Shown here: piece after piece, positions 1 through 5,341 of the stretch
Position numbering within the stretch: position 1 is the first letter of the stretch
Layout of the letters: each line of letters starts with the position of its first letter
DNA from: an uncultured Clostridia bacterium
GTDB taxonomy: Bacteria; Bacillota_A; Clostridia; Christensenellales; Aristaeellaceae
Length of the DNA: 6,038 nt
Assembly (NCBI GenBank): GCA_945871545.1
Contig: CAMBWJ010000126.1
Location: 1 to 6,038 of the forward strand
Reading direction: 5' to 3'
Notes under the pieces: generated by a model
Databases searched by the model: none
Seen by the model: the letters and a program-made list of their open reading frames with translations, nothing else
What the model was told of the DNA's origin: nothing
Made by a program: the position numbers and the translations under genes

Positions 1-149
1 GGGGTGACTTCTTCGCGGATGTCCTCGGGCAGCTGGGCGCGGCGGTAGCGGTTGCGCAGGGCCACGGCCACCGCGCGCTTGGCGTCGTCCTGACCGATGA
101 TGTACCGGTCCAGCTCGCGAACGATCTCGCGGGGGGTAAGCTCAGTCAT
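1..149 (-). CDS. hslU: HslU (ClpY) ATPase subunit of HslVU protease, N-terminal fragment
   Basis: This is the first 49 codons of the AAA+ unfoldase that recognises, unfolds and feeds substrates into the HslV peptidase in the cytoplasm; the gene runs off the left edge of the window. The visible protein begins [20 protein letters not shown] and continues with [17 protein letters not shown]. This is the characteristic HslU N-terminus: the PREIV-ELD-xIIGQ box is followed by the AKRAVA-ALRNR-RR helix. ClpX has a related but different start. The Walker A motif lies beyond the window. The ATG at 149-147 is chosen because a strong AGGAG lies 7 nt upstream and the family signature starts right after it. 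It is the last gene visible, 77 nt downstream of hslV, its obligate partner. Identity is secure from both motif and neighbour; only the extent is unknown. Confidence 0.95.
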   Translation of the reverse strand, partial: MTELTPREIVRELDRYIIGQDDAKRAVAVALRNRYRRAQLPEDIREEVT

Positions 150-155
150 TTGATT

Positions 156-161
156 TCTCCT
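156..161 (-). promoter_or_regulatory. Shine-Dalgarno site of hslU
   Basis: On the minus strand the sequence reads AGGAGA, then AATCAA, then the hslU ATG. It is a strong match to the anti-SD tail at normal spacing and it fixes the hslU start, so hslU can initiate independently of hslV despite the intergenic gap. Confidence 0.8.
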
Positions 162-169
162 TTCGGCAT

Positions 170-220
170 GCAGGGGTCAGGCGGTCAGAGCGCACATGCG
201 CGCCGCAGCGCCGTCCCTGC
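170..220 (-). other. Possible stem structure in the hslV-hslU intergenic gap
   Basis: The gap at 150-227 holds nested inverted repeats. The outer arms GCAGGG (170-175) and CCCTGC (215-220) pair over 6 bp. Inside them GGCG (180-183) can pair with CGCC (209-212), and GCGC (190-193) with GCGC (198-201) around a 4-nt loop. In the transcript this would form an interrupted stem just upstream of the hslU ribosome binding site. No U-tract follows, so it does not look like an intrinsic terminator. It might stabilise the mRNA or tune hslU relative to hslV. In DNA this GC-rich, short imperfect pairings arise easily by chance, so confidence is low. Confidence 0.3.
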
Positions 221-227
221 GCGGGCC

Positions 228-782
228 TCAGACCGTTTCGACGATGATGTTGCCGTTGGTGAACACGCAGATCTCGCTGGCCACCTTCAGCGCCTTCTCG
301 GCGATCTCGTGGGCGGACAGATCGGTGTTCTGATAGAGGGCGCGCGCGGCTGCCAGGGCGAAGTTGCCGCCGCTGCCGATGGCCAGCACGCCGTCGTCGG
401 GCTCGATCACCTCGCCGGTGCCGGACACCAGCAGCAGGTTGTCCCTGTCGGCGCACAGCAGCATGGCCTCCAGCTTGGCGGTCTTGTTCATCTGCCAGTC
501 CTGTGCAAGCTCCACGGCGGCGCGGGGCAGGTTGCCGGAGTACTGGGTCAGCTTGTCCTCAAAGCGCTCGGTGAGGGCGAAGGCGTCGGAGACCGAGCCT
601 GCAAAGCCGATCACGACCTTGCCGCCGTAGATGCGCCGCACCTTGCGGGCGGTACCCTTCATCACGGTCTTTTCGCCCAGGGTCACCTGACCGTCTCCGG
701 CCAGGGCGATCTCGCCGTCCCGGCGCACGGCGCAGATGGTGGTGCCGCGGAAGGGGCTGCGGATTTCATTTTCACAAGTCAT
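228..782 (-). CDS. hslV: HslV (ClpQ) threonine peptidase subunit of HslVU protease
   Basis: This is the proteasome-beta-like peptidase that forms a double hexamer and degrades proteins fed in by HslU. The 184-residue product carries the family core in order: GTTICAVRR (13-21), AGDGQVTLG (28-36), [10 protein letters not shown] (41-50), [28 protein letters not shown] and a C-terminal [11 protein letters not shown]. The nucleophile should be Thr14, preceded by Gly13, with Lys47 matching the catalytic Lys33 of the E. coli mature enzyme and Asp30 the conserved Asp17. The enzyme therefore starts with a 13-residue propeptide, whereas in E. coli only Met is removed. Bacillus subtilis ClpQ uses Ser instead; this one keeps Thr. 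ATG 782-780 is the only start in frame before the active site and has GAGGTGAT 8 nt upstream. The start overlaps the end of trmFO by 11 nt, so translation is probably coupled. hslU follows. Confidence 0.97.
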   Translation of the reverse strand: MTCENEIRSPFRGTTICAVRRDGEIALAGDGQVTLGEKTVMKGTARKVRRIYGGKVVIGFAGSVSDAFALTERFEDKLTQYSGNLPRAAVELAQDWQMNKTAKLEAMLLCADRDNLLLVSGTGEVIEPDDGVLAIGSGGNFALAAARALYQNTDLSAHEIAEKALKVASEICVFTNGNIIVETV

Positions 783-2079
783 AGGTTTTAATCACCTCGT
801 TCAGTGTGTCGATGGCGCGCGCGCTCAGCTTCTCGTAGCGGTTGCGCTTGCCCCGCACGCGCTCGGAAAGCGGCTCCAGAATGCCGAAGTTGGCGTTCAT
901 GGGCTGGAAGTTGGCGCTGGGGGTGGATACGTGGCGGGCGAGGGCGCCCAGGATGGTTCGCCCGGTGAAGTCGGGTTCAGGTCGGCCGTTCAGGGCACAG
1001 TACAGGCCGATGGCGGCGGTCATGCCCGAGGCCGTGGATTCCATGTAGCCCTCCACGCCGGAGAGCTGTCCGGCGAAGCGGAGGTAGGGGTTGCCCTTGA
1101 GGGCGTAGTTCGGCCCCAGCATGTCCGGGCCGTCTAGGTAGGTGTTGCGGTGCATCACGCCGTAGCGGGCGAATTCGGCGTGCTCAAGGCCCGGAATCAT
1201 GGAGAACACCCGCTTCTGCTCGCCCCACTTGAGCCGCGTCTGGAAGCCCACCAGGTTGTACAGCGTGCCGGCCTCGTTCTCCTGACGCAGCTGCACCACG
1301 GCGTAGGGCTCCTTGCCGGTGCGGGGATCCTTCAGACCCACCGGCTTCAGCGGGCCAAAGGCAAGCGTCTGGCGGCCACGGGAGGCCAGTATCTCCACGG
1401 CCAGACAGCCCTCGAACACCAGCTTCTTTTCAAAGTCGTGCAGCTCGGCCAGCTCCGCGCCCATCAGCGCGTCGTAGAAGGCGTTGTACTCGTCCTCATT
1501 CATGGGACAGTTCAGGTAGTCCGAGCCCTTGTCGTAGCGGGAGGCGCGGAACACCCTGTCCATGTCCAGCGATTCGGCGGTGACGATGGGCGCGGCGGCG
1601 TCGAAGAAGTGCAGCGCCTTCGCACCGGGAAGCTGGGAGATCGCGTCGGTCAGGGCGGGGTCGGTCAGCGGCCCGGTGGCGATGATGCACGGGCCGTCGG
1701 GGATGCGATCGATCACGGCGCTCTCGAACTCCACCAGCGGGTGATTTTTCAGCGTCTCGGTGATGGTTTCGGAGAACAGATGGCGATCCACCGCCAGCGC
1801 GCCGCCCGCAGGCACCCGGCACCTCTCCGCAGCGGAGAGGATCAGGCCATCCAGCGCCCGCATCTCGGCCTTCAAAAGGCCGGAGGCGTTGGTCAGATGC
1901 TCCGCCTTCAGGCTGTTGGAGCAGACCAGCTCGGCAAAGCCCTCGCTTTTGTGGGCGGGGCTGAACTTCACCGGCTTCATGTCGATCAGGCGCACGGGTA
2001 CGCCCCGGCGCACCAGCTGCCAGGCGGCCTCGCAGCCCGCCAGACCCGCGCCGACGATGGTCACGCGCTCCTTATTCAT
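772..2079 (-). CDS. trmFO: TrmFO, folate/FAD-dependent tRNA (uracil-54-C5)-methyltransferase
   Basis: TrmFO methylates U54 in the T-loop of tRNA to m5U, using methylenetetrahydrofolate as carbon donor and FADH2 as reductant. The 435-residue protein is the usual length. An N-terminal FAD-binding Rossmann motif [12 protein letters not shown] spans 9-20, followed by [24 protein letters not shown]. Cys53 in LVCSNSL and Cys225 in FEGC correspond by position and context to the two catalytic cysteines known from B. subtilis TrmFO (Cys53 and Cys226). Other family blocks are [12 protein letters not shown] (89-100), FFDAAAPIV (158-166), [43 protein letters not shown] and FQPMNANFG. After FEGC the usual Pro is Ala (FEGCLAVE), a mild departure. 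ATG 2079-2077 overlaps the topA stop by 8 nt (ATGAATAA) and has GGAGG 5 nt upstream, so it is probably coupled to topA. The old name is gid/gidA-like; true GidA/MnmG is larger and lacks these cysteine contexts. Confidence 0.97.
   Translation of the reverse strand: MNKERVTIVGAGLAGCEAAWQLVRRGVPVRLIDMKPVKFSPAHKSEGFAELVCSNSLKAEHLTNASGLLKAEMRALDGLILSAAERCRVPAGGALAVDRHLFSETITETLKNHPLVEFESAVIDRIPDGPCIIATGPLTDPALTDAISQLPGAKALHFFDAAAPIVTAESLDMDRVFRASRYDKGSDYLNCPMNEDEYNAFYDALMGAELAELHDFEKKLVFEGCLAVEILASRGRQTLAFGPLKPVGLKDPRTGKEPYAVVQLRQENEAGTLYNLVGFQTRLKWGEQKRVFSMIPGLEHAEFARYGVMHRNTYLDGPDMLGPNYALKGNPYLRFAGQLSGVEGYMESTASGMTAAIGLYCALNGRPEPDFTGRTILGALARHVSTPSANFQPMNANFGILEPLSERVRGKRNRYEKLSARAIDTLNEVIKTYDL
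791..798 (-). promoter_or_regulatory. Shine-Dalgarno site of hslV, inside trmFO
   Basis: GAGGTGAT on the minus strand is a full-length match to the anti-SD sequence, 8 nt before the hslV ATG. It lies within the last codons of trmFO (Glu-Val-Ile) and supports the long, propeptide-containing start of hslV. Confidence 0.8.
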
Positions 2080-4174
2080 CTCCGCCTCCGTTTTCCACCT
2101 GAACCCGGTGGCGGCAGTTTTCGTTCACGCAGACGTGGAACAGCGTGTCCTTCGGGCCGGACTTGAGCACCATGCGCTCGCCGCAGACGGGGCACTTGTC
2201 GGCCACGGGGCGATCCCAGGACACGAAGTCGCACTCGGGGTACTTTTCGCAGCCGTAGAACTTGCGGCCCTTGCGGCTGATGCGCTCCAGCAGCTCCCCG
2301 CCGCACTTCGGGCAGGGCACGCCGATGTTCTTCGGCAGCGCCATGGTGAAGCGGCACTCGGGGAAGTTGGGACAGGCCAGGAACTTGCCGTAGCGGCTCA
2401 TCTTGTAGACCATCATCGCGCCGCACTTCTCGCAGGGCACGTCGGACACCTGGTCCTCGATGGCCACCTTTTCGATGTTCCTGTCGGCCTCCTCCAGCGT
2501 CTTTTCAAAGGGGCCGTAGAAGTCGGCGATCACGCCGTGCCACTCGGCCTTTCCGGCCTCGACCTCGTCCAGCTCCTCCTCCATCCCGGCGGTGAAGGCG
2601 ATGTCCACGATGTTGGGGAAGTTCTTGCACATCATGTCGTTGACGATCTTGCCCAGCTCCGTGGGGATCAGGCGCTTGTTCTCCCGGGCCACGTAGCCGC
2701 GGCTGATGATGGTGGAGATGGTGGGCGCATAGGTGGAAGGACGGCCGATGCCCTTCTCCTCCAGCGTGCGCACGAGACTGGCTTCGGTGTAGCGCGGCGG
2801 CGGCTGGGTGAAGTGCTGGTCGGGTTGAATCTCGCCCGCCTCGGCGGTCATGCCCTCCTCAAGCTCGGGCAGGTTGTTCACGCTGGCCTCCTCGGCAGCG
2901 TCGTCCTGGCTCTCCTCGTAGACGGCGGTGAAGCCCGCGAAGCGCAGCTTCTGGGCGTTGAAGTGGAAGCGCGCGCCGGTGCTGGCGTCGATGTCCACCG
3001 ACAGCGTGTCGTACACGGCGGGGGTCATCTGGCTGGACACGAAGCGCTCGTAGATCAGCTTGTAGAGCCTGAACTGGTCCCGGGACAGCGATGCCTTGAT
3101 CGCGTCCGGGCGGCGCAGGATGTCCGTGGGGCGGATGGCCTCGTGGGCGTCCTGTGCGGAGGAGCGGGTCTTGTAGATGTTGGGCTTCTCCGGCAGGTAT
3201 TCGGCAGAGTAGTTCTCCGCGATCATCGCGCGCACGGCCTCCAGGGCCTCGTCGGCGATGCGGGTGGAGTCGGTACGGATGTAGGTGACCAGACCCTGGC
3301 TGCCCTCTCCGGCGATTTCCACGCCCTCGTAGAGCTGCTGGGCGATCTGCATGGTCTTCTGGGTGGTGAAGCCCAGCTTGCGGCTGGCCTCCTGCTGGAG
3401 GTTGGAGGTGGTGAAGGGCGCGGCGGGGTACTTGCGGCGCTCGCCCTTCTTGATGATGGACACGCGGAACGTCACGTCCCGGCAGGCGTCCACCACGGCC
3501 TGGGCCTCCTGCTGGTTGTGCAGCTCAGCCTTGTCGCCGCCGAAGCCGGTGAAGCGGGCGCTGACCTTCGCCTTGCCGATGGTGAAGGGCGCGGAGATGG
3601 TCCAGTACTCCTCGGGCACGAAGATGTCGATCTCCTCCTCGCGGTCGCAGATCATCTTCGTGGCCACCGACTGCACGCGGCCTGCGCTCAGGCCCTTTTT
3701 GACCTTGCGCCAGAGCAGCGGGCTGATCTTGTAGCCGATCAGGCGATCCAGCACGCGGCGCGCCTGCTGGGCGTTGACCAGATCCATGTTGATGGTGCGG
3801 GGGTTCTTCACCGCCGCCTTCACGGCCTTGGACGTGACCTCATGGAATTCGATGCGGCAGGGCGCGTCCTCGTCGATACCCAGGACGTTCGCCAGATGCC
3901 AGGAGATTGCCTCGCCCTCGCGGTCCGGGTCGGTCGCGAGGTAGATCTTGGAGGCGCTGCGGGCCTCCTTGCGGATGCGGTTGAGAATCTCGCCGCGGCC
4001 GCGAATGGTGATGTATTTCGGCTCGAAGCCGTGTTCAACGTCTACGCCGATCTGCGACTTGGGCATGTCGCGCACGTGCCCCTGAGAGGCTTCAACCTTG
4101 TAACCCCGGCCCAGAAACTTGCCGATGGTCTTGGCCTTTGCGGGAGATTCGACGATAACGAGCTTGTTTGCCAT
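2072..4174 (-). CDS. topA: DNA topoisomerase I (type IA, omega protein)
   Basis: TopA relaxes negative supercoils by transient single-strand cleavage behind RNA and DNA polymerases. The 700-residue product has the full type IA layout. The TOPRIM domain opens with LVIVESPAKAKTIGKFL (5-21; Glu9 is catalytic) and contains ATDPDREGEAISWHL (80-94; acidic residues Asp82, Asp84 and Glu86 for Mg2+). The core contains the LDRLIGYKISPLLW and LSAGRVQSVAT blocks. The active-site tyrosine is Tyr298 in GLVTYIRTDS. HEAIRPT (344-350) and EKGIGRPSTYAPTI (473-486) are further signatures. The C-terminus carries three four-cysteine zinc fingers: C581/C584/C601/C607, C621/C624/C642/C648 and C661/C664/C682/C687. 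The length and finger number are typical of Firmicutes TopA. ATG 4174-4172 has GGAGG 6 nt upstream and the family MANKLVIVES start. Its own promoter probably lies in the end of dprA, about 100 nt upstream. No key residue is missing. Confidence 0.98.
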   Translation of the reverse strand: MANKLVIVESPAKAKTIGKFLGRGYKVEASQGHVRDMPKSQIGVDVEHGFEPKYITIRGRGEILNRIRKEARSASKIYLATDPDREGEAISWHLANVLGIDEDAPCRIEFHEVTSKAVKAAVKNPRTINMDLVNAQQARRVLDRLIGYKISPLLWRKVKKGLSAGRVQSVATKMICDREEEIDIFVPEEYWTISAPFTIGKAKVSARFTGFGGDKAELHNQQEAQAVVDACRDVTFRVSIIKKGERRKYPAAPFTTSNLQQEASRKLGFTTQKTMQIAQQLYEGVEIAGEGSQGLVTYIRTDSTRIADEALEAVRAMIAENYSAEYLPEKPNIYKTRSSAQDAHEAIRPTDILRRPDAIKASLSRDQFRLYKLIYERFVSSQMTPAVYDTLSVDIDASTGARFHFNAQKLRFAGFTAVYEESQDDAAEEASVNNLPELEEGMTAEAGEIQPDQHFTQPPPRYTEASLVRTLEEKGIGRPSTYAPTISTIISRGYVARENKRLIPTELGKIVNDMMCKNFPNIVDIAFTAGMEEELDEVEAGKAEWHGVIADFYGPFEKTLEEADRNIEKVAIEDQVSDVPCEKCGAMMVYKMSRYGKFLACPNFPECRFTMALPKNIGVPCPKCGGELLERISRKGRKFYGCEKYPECDFVSWDRPVADKCPVCGERMVLKSGPKDTLFHVCVNENCRHRVQVENGGGDE
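2085..2089 (-). promoter_or_regulatory. Shine-Dalgarno site of trmFO, inside topA
   Basis: GGAGG on the minus strand, 5 nt before the trmFO ATG. It is provided by the glycine codons that end TopA (the GGGDE tail), so the last residues of TopA double as the ribosome binding site for trmFO. Confidence 0.75.
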
Positions 4175-4180
4175 GTGTTT

Positions 4181-4185
4181 CCTCC
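4181..4185 (-). promoter_or_regulatory. Shine-Dalgarno site of topA
   Basis: GGAGG on the minus strand, 6 nt before the topA ATG. It is strong and unambiguous, and it lies just downstream of the leader inverted repeats, free of both predicted stems. Confidence 0.8.
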
Positions 4186-4196
4186 GTTGTGGCTGA

Positions 4197-4239
4197 ATCC
4201 CGCCCTGGATTTTCTGCGGGATCCGAATTTGAGCGGATC
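4197..4239 (-). repeat. Two overlapping inverted repeats in the topA leader
   Basis: Between the end of dprA and the topA ribosome binding site there are two perfect inverted repeats. The first in transcript order pairs GATCCG (4234-4239, read on the minus strand) with CGGATC (4220-4225) across 8 nt and includes two bases of the dprA stop codon. The second pairs ATCCCGC (4216-4222) with GCGGGAT (4197-4203) across 12 nt. They share bases 4220-4222, so both full stems cannot form at once. No T-tract follows either one, so neither looks like an intrinsic terminator. They may be a leader element of topA, but the stems are short and chance is possible. Confidence 0.4.
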
Positions 4240-5338
4240 AAAGATACGCGCGGTACATGCCGCCCGGCACTTTTACTATTATTCCCCGAAGTTCCAACAT
4301 TGTCAAGTGGGAATTTAGCTTTGCGATCGGAAAATCCACCAGATTTGCCAGTTCGTCAAAGGACAATTCCTGCTCCAGTAGGGGCTGAACGATTTTGTCG
4401 TCCTCGGGATCCAGCTCCAGCTTCGGCCGGGGCGCGCTCTTCGAGGCGTCCTCGCGCGCGGCCCAGCGGTAATGCTCCAGCACGTCCCAGCCCGAGAGCG
4501 CGGGGATCGCGCCCTCCACAATCAGCCGGTTCGGCGCGGCGCTCAGCGGGGAGTAGATCGAGCCGGGCACGGCGAACACGTCCCGGTTCTGATCCAGCGC
4601 GGCGTTGACGGTGATCATCGCGCCGGACTTCTCCTTGCCCTCCACCAGCAGCACGCCCTGACTCAGGCCGCTGATGATGCGGTTGCGGGCGGGGAAGTGG
4701 GCGCGCAGCGGCGGCATTCCCGGCAGGTACTCGGACACCACCGCGCCGCCGCCGTCCAGGATGCGGTGGTACAGTTCCTCGTTCTCCGGGGGATAGATCA
4801 CGTCCGCGCCGCAGCCCAGCAGGGCGATGGTTTTGCCGTAGGCGATGAGCGCGCCCTCGTGGGCGGCGGTATCGATGCCGTTGGCCATGCCGCTTATGAT
4901 GGTCACGTCCTCCCGGGCCAGCACCTCGGCAAACTCCCGGGCGGCGCGCTGACCGTCGCGGGTGCAGCGCCGGGATCCCACGATGGCGAAGCTGCGCTCG
5001 CGCACCAGCGGACACTCGCCCAGCACGTACAGCGTGGCGGGCGGATCGTAGATGCGGCTGAGAAGCTCGGGATAGTCGTCGCTCAGGCGGGTGACGGCGC
5101 GCATGCCGCACTTTTCCAGCCGGGCAAAGAGCGCATAGAAGTACCGCTCGCTCCGGGCCTCGCGCAGCTTCTTCAGCGCCGGCGGCGGGAGGATTTCCTT
5201 CATCTTATCATCCTGCGCGTTGTCCCACACATTTCGCGCGTCGCCGTAGACGCTGATGAGCTGGTAGAAGCGCTTCGGGCCCAGGCCCTCGATGCTGCTG
5301 AGCCAGATCCAGTATTGCTCCATCGGACTGAGATTCAT
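4238..5338 (-). CDS. dprA: DprA/Smf, DNA-processing and RecA-loading protein
   Basis: DprA binds incoming single-stranded DNA in the cytoplasm, protects it and loads RecA during natural transformation; it is also widespread in bacteria not known to be competent. The 366-residue product shows an N-terminal helix-hairpin-helix-like stretch (SSIEGLGPKRFYQLISVYGD, 14-33) and then the Rossmann-type DprA core. Core motifs are FAIVGSRRCTRDG (117-129), IISGMANGIDTAAH (147-160), ALLGCGADVIYPPEN (172-186), HFPARNRIISGLSQGVLLVEG (214-234) and VFAVPGSIYSPLSAAPN (254-270). A C-terminal winged-helix-like segment follows (about 314-366). The length is typical. The start ATG 5338-5336 is 3 nt after the comM stop with GGGGGT in front, one mismatch from GGAGGT; an ATG five codons later has no such site. 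It is probably translated together with comM. The last 20 or so codons switch to AT-rich codons because a promoter for topA is embedded there. Confidence 0.96.
   Translation of the reverse strand: MNLSPMEQYWIWLSSIEGLGPKRFYQLISVYGDARNVWDNAQDDKMKEILPPPALKKLREARSERYFYALFARLEKCGMRAVTRLSDDYPELLSRIYDPPATLYVLGECPLVRERSFAIVGSRRCTRDGQRAAREFAEVLAREDVTIISGMANGIDTAAHEGALIAYGKTIALLGCGADVIYPPENEELYHRILDGGGAVVSEYLPGMPPLRAHFPARNRIISGLSQGVLLVEGKEKSGAMITVNAALDQNRDVFAVPGSIYSPLSAAPNRLIVEGAIPALSGWDVLEHYRWAAREDASKSAPRPKLELDPEDDKIVQPLLEQELSFDELANLVDFPIAKLNSHLTMLELRGIIVKVPGGMYRAYL
4278..4306 (-). promoter_or_regulatory. Predicted SigA/sigma70 promoter for topA, inside the 3' end of dprA
   Basis: On the minus strand a perfect -35 TTGACA (4306-4301) is followed by a 17-nt spacer and a -10 AATAAT (4283-4278), 5 of 6 matches to TATAAT. 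An A-rich stretch follows, with a likely start near 4271-4272, giving a topA leader of roughly 97 nt. The -35 is dprA codons 345-346 and the -10 falls in codons 352-354 (GGA ATA ATA). The run GGA ATA ATA GTA AAA is AT-rich against the surrounding preference for GGC, ATC, GTG and AAG, which argues that the promoter constrains the coding sequence. It would drive topA-trmFO-hslV-hslU independently of comM-dprA. This is a sequence-based prediction only. Confidence 0.7.
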
Positions 5339-5341
5339 GCG

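Noticed and set aside
1150..2166. Plus-strand open frame of 338 codons opposite trmFO
   Set aside because: It is antisense to TrmFO, whose catalytic cysteines and FAD motif are intact, and has no family signature of its own.
4197..4222. Intrinsic terminator between dprA and topA
   Set aside because: The stem is 7 bp but has a 12-nt loop and no T-tract on the transcribed side; the next gene starts immediately after.
1760..4318. An 852-codon open frame on the plus strand opposite topA and trmFO
   Set aside because: It is antisense to two genes with complete motif sets. It has low-complexity Ala/Gly/Val/His/Leu-rich composition, no recognisable domain, and arises because GC-ending codons leave few stop codons on the opposite strand.
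4331..4359. A second promoter in dprA (TTGACG with GATTTT 17 nt downstream)
   Set aside because: The -35 is good (5 of 6) but the -10 matches only 3 of 6, much weaker than the promoter 50 nt downstream.
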